Source of the DNA: Vibrio diabolicus
Lineage (GTDB): Bacteria; Pseudomonadota; Gammaproteobacteria; Enterobacterales; Vibrionaceae
Reading direction: 5' to 3'
DNA length: 64,000 nt
Assembly: GCA_001048675.1 (NCBI GenBank)
Contig: CCKK01000001.1
Span: 118,102 to 182,101 of the forward strand
The translations under genes were made by a program, and so were the position numbers. Under the pieces are notes generated by a model. That model made no database searches and was not told the DNA's origin. It saw only the letters and a program-made list of their open reading frames with translations. Every line of letters starts with the position of its first letter. Position 1 is the stretch's first letter. Positions 38,028 through 46,136 of the stretch are shown here, in pieces.

Positions 38028-38059
38028 GCCTCCAACTTTCACAAGTGAAAGTTGGAGGC
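38028..38059. repeat. Perfect 15-bp inverted repeat right after orf238
   Basis: GCCTCCAACTTTCAC (38028-38042), two-base centre AA, GTGAAAGTTGGAGGC (38045-38059). No T-run follows, so this is not a normal terminator. It could be a Rho-assisted transcription end or a recombinase-related site, as it separates orf238 from the internal integrase unit. Confidence 0.7.
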
Positions 38060-38198
38060 AAGGTAAATGCTGATTGTTTTTCGCGGCCAGCTACCGCGTA
38101 TTCAGTGCCTTTAGGTCACGAAAGTAATCACATTTTATCTGGGTTCATTGGCGATAGCGTACTCTGTAGTTGCCCATTCTGGGCGCAACCCTATCGAT

Positions 38199-38474
38199 TT
38201 AAGGCTTTGGTGGCTCACCGGCTCTGCCAAGCAGCTTCCAGAGTAGGTTGAATGCGTAGAAATGATCTCTTAAAGTAGCTTCACTCAAATCGTCTCGCCG
38301 GTTGTAATAGCGGTGAATATGCGCACGACCCACTTGCGGGGGCTGTTTCACTCCATGCTCGTTAGCCGCAATATCTTCTAGCGCTGTTATCAGCCGCTTA
38401 ACCATATTACGGCGAGCAACCTTACCGCCATGGCGAACGTATTCATGGCACCTTTGCTTGATCCATCGTTCCAT
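38199..38474 (-). CDS. Small protein downstream of the internal integrase (91 aa)
   Basis: A basic, helix-rich 91-residue protein (ERWIKQRCHEYVRHGGKVARRNMVKRL, in part). It begins 4 bp after the integrase stop, so it is co-transcribed with it. It may be an accessory factor of the recombinase; I recall small genes in this position next to the same integrase type but cannot name a family. Confidence 0.55.
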   Translation of the reverse strand: MERWIKQRCHEYVRHGGKVARRNMVKRLITALEDIAANEHGVKQPPQVGRAHIHRYYNRRDDLSEATLRDHFYAFNLLWKLLGRAGEPPKP

Positions 38475-38478
38475 AATC

Positions 38479-39443
38479 TCAGCCCAAATAATTGTTTGTT
38501 ACGTCAATACGACCGTGGCCCAGTTCTCTTGCTACTTGGGCACGGATCTCTTTATCCAATGCCCTCGCATGTGAAACGCTAATTTTAAGCTTATCAGCAA
38601 GGTATTGATGATGAGGCCTACCGTGACCAACTTCCGCTCGAACTGGGCATTCAGCTCGCATCAGTGTCAGGTAGCGCTCTTGAGCATAATGGTGGCGCTC
38701 TCCGTGAAAATTTACTGGTAAACGGGCGGCTTCTTTATAAGCGTCTTGGCGAAACTCTTTATAGGTCTGGTGAGCAGGGATCAGGCTTCTACCATCTTGA
38801 ATTGCAGCCGCTCGTTGTAAAATATCTACTTGTTGCTGAGAGAGGATGGGCACGCAACGGTGGCGTCCTCCCTTGGTGCCATCTTTAATATCAATCACAG
38901 ACTTTGTTGTCGCTTGTTTAAGCGCGGCTTCAGCATTTAACTTGGCTGACTCTTCAAATCGCAATCCAAGTTCCCGTTGTAGATCCAACAAAACGCCAAC
39001 TCGTTCAGATGCAGCTGAGATTGCTAAATAATGAAGCTCAGGTGTGACACTTCGGCTTTGTTCGCCAACACCGGATCGGGTTGGTAAGCCGCCCTCACGA
39101 ACAGGGGCAACACGAACTAGGCTATCTCCACGGGCGATCTCCATCACCCGATTACGGCACTCATATAATTTTGCGCCGTTGCCGGTGAAATTTGGTCACG
39201 CTCAAAGCGCTCTCGTAAATGCTCTGCATATTGCTGTAGATGGTGAGTCTCCAGCTTGCGCATGTCTTTTATCTCAAGCTCCGCTTTCGCCCAGGTCGCA
39301 AATACACGCCATCGATCATGGAGTGTTTCTCGTGTTTGAAAACTTTGCACGTTTTCCTTTAGCGCATTTAACCCTGCTCGGATCATATCCCTGTTCTGTA
39401 AGCCAAAATTGTAAGCGTCTGGATTTGCTCGTTCGCACCTCAT
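38479..39443 (-). pseudogene. Internal tyrosine recombinase (Integrase_1 type), one base missing
   Basis: The first frame (39443-39144) is the SAM-like N-terminal DNA-binding domain and the second (39147-38479) the catalytic domain. Catalytic residues in the second frame: Arg63 (GLRFEES), His148-x-x-Arg151 (HGER), His211 (LGHGR) and Tyr220 (TNNYLG), so the active site is complete. The join lies at 39150-39154: one more A on the minus strand would give NYMSAVNRVMEIARG and a 321-residue protein. Base-call error or a recent mutation are both possible. It is of a different family from the yicC integrase at 46137. Confidence 0.75.
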
Positions 39444-39468
39444 TGCTGTCGTCCCTCAGGTTATTCAA

Positions 39469-39594
39469 CTAGCGGCCATGCTTTTCATCATTGATTGGTA
39501 AGTGATAAGGCAGTTTTTCTAACAGCTCTGCTTGCTGCTTGGCCTCCGAGATCTTGCTCGGCGCATAGGGTAGATAAGCCCGATACCCACGGTG
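39469..39594 (-). pseudogene. Fragment of an unknown coding sequence
   Basis: On the minus strand an open stretch of 41 codons without a start codon ends KLPYHLPINDEKHGR. The composition (RAYLPYAPSKISEAKQQ) looks like real protein. It lies 25 bp upstream of the internal integrase and is preceded in frame by a stop at 39595-39597, so it may be the 3' remnant of a gene truncated by rearrangement. Confidence 0.35.
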
Positions 39595-39652
39595 TTAGTT
39601 ACTGTTAAACAGTTACGAATGAACATCGCTATGGAGAAAGCAACTCATTCAA

Positions 39653-40081
39653 CTACCTGGTTCGTTGCATTGCATTTCTTTGTTGCATAGATACGTTGTA
39701 CTGGTAGTAGATTCGGCTAATGTCATCGTCTTTGACTCCTTGTGTTGATGGAAGGGGCCTGCGATTAGCAGGATTTTTCGTGCATTTTCGTGCGCGGTGC
39801 GAAAGCCCTGACGCATTGAGCGACAAGGCTTTCGTCGGGGTAGCTACCCCCGTCTCTGTTCCCTGGCGGGAGACAGAGACGGGGGCTGGAGTACTGCTGT
39901 GTAAACAGCTATTTGGTTTGTGTTGCAGAGCAGGAGGTGCTCTGGTGAAGTAGGCAGGCTCGATATTGAGTCTGGATTCTGCAATCGAACAGGTCTGATC
40001 GCAGGTAGCTTTGGCTGTGCAGTAAAGCGTACGTACAGCAATACAGCAGCATAGTGCCGCAAATATAATCAAAAAAATCAT
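39653..40081 (-). CDS. Small membrane protein with embedded hairpin (142 aa)
   Basis: It starts at ATG 40081 after GAGGGAAAC. An N-terminal hydrophobic segment MIFLIIFAALCCCIAV with three adjacent Cys is followed by a low-complexity, polar region rich in Thr/Ser/Pro. The strong hairpin at 39847-39885 lies inside the frame. Only the N-terminal part looks protein-like; the rest may be open by chance. Confidence 0.35.
   Translation of the reverse strand: MIFLIIFAALCCCIAVRTLYCTAKATCDQTCSIAESRLNIEPAYFTRAPPALQHKPNSCLHSSTPAPVSVSRQGTETGVATPTKALSLNASGLSHRARKCTKNPANRRPLPSTQGVKDDDISRIYYQYNVSMQQRNAMQRTR
39847..39885. repeat. Long GC-rich hairpin
   Basis: CCCCCGTCTCTGT (39847-39859) pairs perfectly with ACAGAGACGGGGG (39873-39885). 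Within the loop TCCC can also pair with GGGA. A stem of 13 or more pairs without a T-run suggests a folded single-strand DNA site (recombination, transfer or replication) or an RNA structure. Confidence 0.75.
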
Positions 40082-40158
40082 GGTGTTTCCCTCTGTGTGA
40101 GAATAATCAGGCGAGGGAGTGCCCAGTAGGGGCGATTCCCCCACGTTGGGTTAGAGAT

Positions 40159-40371
40159 TTAAAGGTCAAAGCCTTTGAGTTGATAGGTGTTTTGTAATTG
40201 CTGTTTTTGGCCAGCTACCGTTGATGCCCCTTCATATTTGCGCAAGAAAAGAGCGACGTCAATAGAAATCGAAAAGCGACTTTTAGGTTGTTTTGGGATG
40301 ATCTGGCTAGCCTTTTCACAAAGGGCTTTTTGATGAAATGCTTTAGATATGAGAGGCCACCTACCTCTCAC
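40159..40371 (-). CDS. Possible small protein (70 aa)
   Basis: A 70-residue frame with fairly normal composition (SISIDVALFLRKYEGASTVAGQ) but no recognised family. The start region overlaps a small hairpin GAGAGG / CCTCTC. It may be a real short gene or a remnant; the flanks show nothing else. Confidence 0.3.
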   Translation of the reverse strand: MRGRWPLISKAFHQKALCEKASQIIPKQPKSRFSISIDVALFLRKYEGASTVAGQKQQLQNTYQLKGFDL

Positions 40372-40563
40372 TTACCCAAATGCGATACTAGAGTGATCGC
40401 GTACTGAATTGTTTTTGGGGCAGATTTGAATTCGCTAAACTCAACGATCTGCTGGCAATTAAGCTCGTAAATATAATCACTACTCAAATGTGTGAACTGA
40501 ACCAACCCCCACAATTACGTAACGTATTAATATTCTTGAAACTCAAGCAACTATATAAAGAAT

Positions 40564-42753
40564 ATGAAGAGATTTATTACCAACGTTATAGGCTCACAAG
40601 ACCCGTTATTACAACTGTTAGGCAGTTCACCTTTGGAAAACTTAGTCGGATATGTCTATGGTATGGACTTCAATGAAGCGCATGTACTGACAAATGACTC
40701 ATTTAAAGAAAAAGTAGCAGGCGTACCACACAACAGTTTTCTTATAGCTACAGCACTAAATCCTGACAACGTTTCAGTTGGTACTGAATTTGATAGAGAA
40801 GTTGTTCTTCTTCGTGTTCTTGGCCCCTCAAAGCTACCAACAGATGATGACTTTGTTCGTACTCGTATCGAACATAACCAGAGAAGAACAGCCACTGAGG
40901 TGTTCGCAAATGACAAGCTAGATGGGCTAGATGTTCTAACACACTCAGAGCTTCAGGCTGGAGGTCTAAGGTGTCGTATTCTAGGTACTTTTTTTCTTGA
41001 TAATGGAGAACTTAGACTCGGTAGTGATATTGAGAACTACATGTCGTCCAACCGTTTGAGAGTGTTCAAACCAAGAGGAGATGCACTAGAAACGATAGTT
41101 AACCACGTAAACGAAGAAGTTAAGAAGAAAGCATTGGAAGAGGCGCAAAAGTCTGGCTTTACTTCGATGCCTACTGCGATAGAGATTGGAACGGTCCGTT
41201 ATACATCCACCTCTCGTCTACATAGATCACCAACAGAAGCTCTTGTGCCAGTTCAGATCCAACCTACGGATTTTCTTGCCCGACGCACCGCTATTCTAGG
41301 TATGACTCGTACAGGTAAGTCTAATACTCTTAAAACCACAGTTTCATCAGTTGCACTATCTGCTGCAAAAGATAATGCCAAAGTTGGACAGATCATCTTC
41401 GACATTAATGGTGAATACGCTAACGTTAACCAACAGGATGATGGCAGCTCTATTGCAGATGTATTTGAGGATGACGTAATTTGTTACCGTGGAATGCCAA
41501 GTGCAGATTCTTCAGTAAGAGACCTTCGAAATAACTTCTATGAACAACCTGACATTGGGTTGAACATTATTCAAGATATCCTGAAAGATGAAAAAATAAC
41601 CGCTGGTGATATGAGGATTTTGGTATCATCCCTTTCGTTCGATGAGTTACCCGATGATGCTACAGATAGCGAAAAAGCTCGATTTGAAAGGCTGCTTGCT
41701 GCTTTTAAAGCACTTTTATATTCAAGAGGTTTTGAACCACCAAAAGGGTATAGAGTCAAGTTCAGCGTTTCGAAGGATGTAAAACGCCAGATATTGGAGC
41801 AGAATTACACTGAAGTAGTAAGTGATCTCGAAGAGAAACTAGGTAAAAAGCCGACTCAAGGAGATTTAAAGAATGAAGCTGATGCTCATTTCCCAAATTA
41901 TTCTTCTGGTGTAACCCTACCTGAGTTAGTTAAGTTCTTTTCAGATGCTCGTAGCGCAGATAAAAAAATTCGTAAAGCGTATGAATTAGCAGAAAGTGAA
42001 TATAAGAAAAAAGGAACAAAAATACCACAAGGACTTTGGCCATCACTACGAAGTACAAAAAGTGGGGATGACTGGATCGACGATAACTTGAAGGCATTGA
42101 TAAATCTTATTGTAGGAAAGAATGAAACTGATATGCCAATCCGTGTGAAAAGCTATTTAGGGCCGATTGCCGAATATCATAGTATTAATCGTGATGGCGA
42201 GGTAGAGGCTGAGATTTACGACCTGCTACTGGAAGGTAAGATTGTTATCTTGGATTTGTCAGTTGGTTCTGAAATGGTTCGCAAGGCTATGGCTATGCGT
42301 ATCGCTCGACATATACTTTCGAATTCTATGGGGCGTTTCCACAAAAATGAAAAGCTCCCTAATATAGTTATTTACGTAGAAGAAGCTCATAACCTAATTG
42401 GTCGAAAAGATGACTTAATTGGCGTATGGCCAAGAATAGCGAAAGAAGGAGCGAAAGCAAAAATCGCATTTGTTTATGCGACTCAAGAGCCCTCTTCGAT
42501 CCATCCCAACATTTTGGCGAATACAGAAAACTGGTTTGTAACGCATTTAAATAACGAAGATGAGTTACGCTCTCTAGGCAAGTTCTATGACTTCTCCGAT
42601 TTCCATGATTCCTTGAAGACGGCGCAAGATGTTGGTTTTGCTAGGATAAAAACGCTCTCGTCTCCATTCGTCGTGCCGACGCAAATCAATCGTTTTACGC
42701 CGAAAGAACTTGCAGTTGAGTATGCAAAAATCAAAAGTCAGAGAGGTTCATAA
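40564..42753 (+). CDS. HerA-type hexameric DNA translocase/ATPase
   Basis: A 729-residue protein of the HerA/FtsK clade. The N-terminal part (residues about 10-110, including PLENLVGYVYGMDFNEAHVLT) fits a HAS-barrel. Walker A is GMTRTGKS at 246-253 (Lys252). After a long helical insertion the second half of the RecA-like core has ILDLSVGSEMVRKAMAMRIARHI and Walker B IVIYVEEAHNLIG (Glu606/Glu607). An Arg-finger-like ATQEPSSIHPNILANTENWF (residues about 640-660) completes it. In archaea HerA drives the NurA nuclease in DNA-end resection; bacterial homologues occur in anti-phage loci. A -10-like TATAAT at 40472-40477 may be its promoter. The next gene, a NurA-like nuclease, starts inside its stop codon. 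Confidence 0.88.
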   Translation: MKRFITNVIGSQDPLLQLLGSSPLENLVGYVYGMDFNEAHVLTNDSFKEKVAGVPHNSFLIATALNPDNVSVGTEFDREVVLLRVLGPSKLPTDDDFVRTRIEHNQRRTATEVFANDKLDGLDVLTHSELQAGGLRCRILGTFFLDNGELRLGSDIENYMSSNRLRVFKPRGDALETIVNHVNEEVKKKALEEAQKSGFTSMPTAIEIGTVRYTSTSRLHRSPTEALVPVQIQPTDFLARRTAILGMTRTGKSNTLKTTVSSVALSAAKDNAKVGQIIFDINGEYANVNQQDDGSSIADVFEDDVICYRGMPSADSSVRDLRNNFYEQPDIGLNIIQDILKDEKITAGDMRILVSSLSFDELPDDATDSEKARFERLLAAFKALLYSRGFEPPKGYRVKFSVSKDVKRQILEQNYTEVVSDLEEKLGKKPTQGDLKNEADAHFPNYSSGVTLPELVKFFSDARSADKKIRKAYELAESEYKKKGTKIPQGLWPSLRSTKSGDDWIDDNLKALINLIVGKNETDMPIRVKSYLGPIAEYHSINRDGEVEAEIYDLLLEGKIVILDLSVGSEMVRKAMAMRIARHILSNSMGRFHKNEKLPNIVIYVEEAHNLIGRKDDLIGVWPRIAKEGAKAKIAFVYATQEPSSIHPNILANTENWFVTHLNNEDELRSLGKFYDFSDFHDSLKTAQDVGFARIKTLSSPFVVPTQINRFTPKELAVEYAKIKSQRGS

Positions 42754-44155
42754 TGCCGTATAACGGAGAAATAGCGGGTAAGGGGGGGGCGACTCTGATG
42801 TGGTTAAAAATCCAGATGTGCAAGCCTTTCTGGAAAACTGTAGTTGCCTTACGCCACCTTCCGAAGAGGAAGCCCAAAAGATAACCGATGACTATATTTT
42901 ATGGACTGATGGTAAACAGTGGTTGCCTGATTACGTAGTTGCTTCAGATGCTAGTCCTTACAAAGAGCCTTTACCTGGGCTCTTTCCTAGCACTCAGATT
43001 GGCTACGTAAAAAACAGTATGGTGATTATTGAGGTTTCAGAGTATGACGATCTACAGCCTGTACATTCAAATTATGTAGATCCATTTAAGGTTGCGGAGC
43101 TACATCGTAGTGGTGACCCTATTTCTTTCACTTTACCTGGGTGTAATGTTCGTTATAAAAACTCTGCAACGGTTAAAGATGGGTTTCGACTCGCTATTTA
43201 CGAACAGCTTTCTGATATGCGTACAAGCTTTACTAATGACAGTAGCTTTAACGTGGTCGGGACTTTATTCGCGATTGATGATGGTGAAGTTTCGCTTAAA
43301 AGCTGTCCGTCATGTGGTAGTGAGGAGCACTTTAAATTCAAACCAAAGGAAGAAGTTCAAGTATGTTCGAGCTGTGGGCAATATGCTTATGTAACGGATG
43401 TTATGAGGATACATGAGCAGATTTCTGATTTGGGGGATAATGGCTCAGCTATTACTCGATTCATGAATGTAGTCGAGCATCTAATAATTGCTTCTTTCAT
43501 TCGAATGGTTGGTTATCGAGATCCAAAACTACTAAGCCGCATGGCTTTCATTTTGGACGGCCCTCTAGCTATATTCGGTCAACCGGCTAAGGTTCACGCT
43601 AGATTGCTCAAGTTATATTCTAAAGTTTATAAGCACCTTGAGAGCAAAGGGTTAGAACCTCCTCTAATTCTTGGAATACAGAAAACAGGCCCTGCTGTCG
43701 AACATGCCATGGCACTTTCAAGATATATTGAAAAAGGGGCGTTTCGAGTAATTGATGACGAATACAGACATAAGTATATTGCCGCTCGCTCAGAGGCCTC
43801 TGACAACTTTGGTCATGAAACGTATTATGGACAGGACTTTATTTACCGTACCAAGAGTGGAAAGGTCTTCATCTTCGGTTTGGTTTATCCTTTTGAACGT
43901 AAAACCCCAACTAGCAATGAAGGTGAAGAAGGGAAACAAAAAGAAGCGAAGAGAAAGTTCGCTAAAGAAAAGGTAGAAATTCAGCGCTACTCTAACATGC
44001 TTGGAAAAGCGATGAATGTTGTGTCCCACTTCGAGCTAGAACTTTATGAGAATGCGATTGTTCCTATCGCACTCGCACATAGGCATGCTTCTATTAGCTT
44101 GGTGCCAGGAGGAAAGGTTCTAGATATTTTGTCAAAGAAAGGGTTGAATCTTTAG
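42753..44155 (+). CDS. NurA-type nuclease with zinc-ribbon insertion (start affected by a poly-G run)
   Basis: NurA domain: first metal-binding Asp in VVASDASPYKEPLPG (Asp50 counted from GTG 42800), second in FILDGPLAIFG (Asp253), then SRYIEKGAFRVIDDEYR, and the C-terminal AH motif PIALAHRHAS. A zinc ribbon, CPSC (169-172) and CSSC (189-192), is inserted after residue 165. The best start is ATG 42753, which overlaps the herA stop (TAATG), but the reading frame breaks at a run of eight G (42782-42789). With nine (or six) G it reads MPYNGEIAGKGG.DSDVV into the nuclease, 467 residues. In the present sequence only GTG 42800 gives an in-frame start (451 residues). Expected role: nuclease driven by the upstream HerA. 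Confidence 0.8.
42782..42789. repeat. Run of eight G in the start region of the nurA-like gene
   Basis: Eight consecutive G in a region otherwise low in G and C. Changing its length by one base moves the nuclease in or out of frame with the ATG that overlaps the herA stop. Confidence 0.85.
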
Positions 44156-44181
44156 AACACTTTATCGGTTGGGAGAGCGAG

Positions 44182-45042
44182 CTAACTCATCGCTCTCTCA
44201 ATATTTAATGTTTTGGGTATTCGTAACTTAGGACTGACGATTAATAGTTCGGTACCTTTTCTTTTATCTGCCGCACTGTAATTTAATGAAAACGTAAACT
44301 GTCTATTATCACAATATAGTTTTTTGATAGGTTCGGCGTTGTCATAAGTCAGCATCCATTTGCCATTAATTTGTTGAATTACATCGGCTAGTTCTGAATG
44401 ATCGCTTGGCTCATAGAAATTGGTGTATAGGCTTTGGCCTTTTACAAAATATGGAGGATCAATACAGTAAAATCTCCTTTCTATAGAGGCTTCAATGTGA
44501 TGTATGAACTCGATGGCATCCATATTATAGACATGAATGCGATCTCCATTAGCAGCTATCTTCCGAATCTTCTTAATCAGATTTTCTTTATTGAAACGAC
44601 AGTTTAGTGGGTATTGGCTTTGCTGCGCTAAGCCACCAATTACCCCTGCTTTTTGAATAATGCCTGAACGATTTGTTCTATTTAAAAAAAATGTCGAAAA
44701 ACCAAGTGTTAAGCAATCTACTTCGGTTTTACGTTCCTGAATTTCTTTTTGAACATGCCATTCTCTGATGCTAACGTCGGTACGCTCGATTAAGTCTATA
44801 AAGTCATCAGTATAATTAATAATCGAATGCCAAAATGACCAAACGGAAATGTCTAAGTCATTCAGATGTATATGAGGGACTACGTTTTTAAAAAGTAATG
44901 ATAGAGCTAAACCAGCACCTCCGGCATATGGCTCGACGTAGTGTGCAGTTTTCAGATTATTAGATCTAATTATGTTAGTGACCATCGGTGTGATGGCTGT
45001 TTTCCCACCAGGATATCTGAGTGGCGATGGTGTGACTGGCAT
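44182..45042 (-). CDS. Dam-like (D12 class) DNA adenine-N6 methyltransferase
   Basis: A 286-residue D12-class methylase. Motif X and I: LRYPGGKTAITP (residues 8-19) and YVEPYAGGAGLAL (35-47). Motif IV is FYCIDPPYF with DPPY at 195-198. The central part (STFFLNRTNRSGI) is typical of the Dam/M.DpnIIA group. The target site cannot be read from sequence, though the class often methylates GATC. It is convergent with the nuclease gene (26 bp apart) and has its own promoter, so it could protect host DNA from the HerA-NurA nuclease or act as an orphan methylase. Confidence 0.9.
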   Translation of the reverse strand: MPVTPSPLRYPGGKTAITPMVTNIIRSNNLKTAHYVEPYAGGAGLALSLLFKNVVPHIHLNDLDISVWSFWHSIINYTDDFIDLIERTDVSIREWHVQKEIQERKTEVDCLTLGFSTFFLNRTNRSGIIQKAGVIGGLAQQSQYPLNCRFNKENLIKKIRKIAANGDRIHVYNMDAIEFIHHIEASIERRFYCIDPPYFVKGQSLYTNFYEPSDHSELADVIQQINGKWMLTYDNAEPIKKLYCDNRQFTFSLNYSAADKRKGTELLIVSPKLRIPKTLNIERAMS

Positions 45043-45374
45043 TTATTGCTCTCCAAAAACTATGCGAGCATTCTAGCATTGAATGTGGTGTTTGTTCATC
45101 GGCTGCATACATAATAGTTTTTTCTTAGGGTATAAGAGAGTGCTGCACAAGTCGGAGTTGAGACAAAAATGAGCTAGAGCAGCATAGACAGTTTACAGCC
45201 TCTTTGACATGTTCTTTCTTTTGTTTCTTGGAGAGTATCAATAACCGTATATCTATCTTGACTGTGGGGCTCTAAGAATGTCTTGTTAGTACATAGTTTA
45301 TTATTTTCAATGGTTTATTGCATATCCGATGTTCTGTGCCAGACTGGTTATTAAGGTATAGATAAGGAGCTGGT
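45043..45374. other. Intergenic region with a divergent promoter role
   Basis: 332 bp between the divergent methylase and orf194. A TAGAAT -10-like element for the methylase lies at about 45073-45078 on the minus strand. The rest is AT-rich and I see no gene, hairpin or RNA. Confidence 0.4.
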
Positions 45375-45959
45375 ATGGCAATCAAAATGATAGCTGTCTC
45401 AGCGGAAGCTGCGGCAAGGCACCCTGGTTGCGCAGGTATTGAGCCACATGCTTTCGAAGACAAAGAAGCGAAGACAACAATGCGTTGTGATTGGTTCTGG
45501 CCGCTAAAAGCCATGGTGAAATTGGTTCTTTTTGTGGTGCTGTTGTTTGCTTTGCCCAGCCCAATTTCATTTTTGATTATTTTGTTTACCGCATCATTTT
45601 GGTTGAACAAACTTCATCGACGTTCTGGTAGGCCAAGAAGGGGGCGAAGGTTTGCTGGACATGGACACATGTCGATGGGAGGTTGTTCGTTATCTTGCTT
45701 ATCAAGTTCAGGAATATACCGAGCTGGATTGGCTGGGGCGGCGAGTGCGGAATTGATACCTGATACCACAGATTTCATCTCTGATTCGAGTTCTTCATTT
45801 TGGTGCGGTGATATCAACCCAGCAAGTGGCCTTCCCATGATTGATAACTCTTGTATTGATGTCGGCGGCAATGTGTTTGGAGATGACAGCATGACTAGCA
45901 TTGATAGTGGTTTTGACTGTGGTGGTATTAGCTGCGACCCATTTGATTCAACGATTTAA
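45375..45959 (+). CDS. Unknown membrane protein with a serine/aspartate-rich tail (194 aa)
   Basis: No known family. The N-terminal 40 residues are polar (SAEAAARHPGCAGIEPHAF), followed by one or two membrane segments (MVKLVLFVVLLFALPSPISFLIILF, in part), a strongly basic patch (KLHRRSGRPRRGRRF), then a flexible tail rich in Ser, Asp and Gly with several Cys (GGCSLSCLSS, SSSSFWCGD, DCGGISCDPF). An AAGGAG site precedes ATG 45375. The next small gene starts 9 bp later. Confidence 0.6.
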   Translation: MAIKMIAVSAEAAARHPGCAGIEPHAFEDKEAKTTMRCDWFWPLKAMVKLVLFVVLLFALPSPISFLIILFTASFWLNKLHRRSGRPRRGRRFAGHGHMSMGGCSLSCLSSSGIYRAGLAGAASAELIPDTTDFISDSSSSFWCGDINPASGLPMIDNSCIDVGGNVFGDDSMTSIDSGFDCGGISCDPFDSTI

Positions 45960-45968
45960 GGAGGCTGT

Positions 45969-46079
45969 ATGGATTTGCTTTGGTATTGGCTCGCGGGGCT
46001 GCTTTTGACGATAGTAGCCGTTGGAGGAGTGTATTGGTATGCTGCTCATCAGGCTAAGCGGAATGGGAATCATAAGTAG
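45969..46079 (+). CDS. Very small membrane protein (36 aa)
   Basis: ATG 45969 follows AAGGAGG. The protein is a single membrane helix (DLLWYWLAGLLLTIVAVGGVY, in part) with a short basic end (HQAKRNGNHK). Nine bases separate it from orf194, so the two are likely co-expressed. It is too short for most gene callers; the strong ribosome site supports it. Confidence 0.6.
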   Translation: MDLLWYWLAGLLLTIVAVGGVYWYAAHQAKRNGNHK

Positions 46080-46136
46080 GGTAGTGTTCCCAATTTCCCA
46101 CTTTCCCGAGTTCCGAAGGTTATGGAGAGTATTTGC

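Noticed and set aside
39653..40144. 163-aa frame read from 40144
   Set aside because: The extra N-terminal residues precede a better ATG at 40081 with a GAGGG site and a membrane helix right after it.
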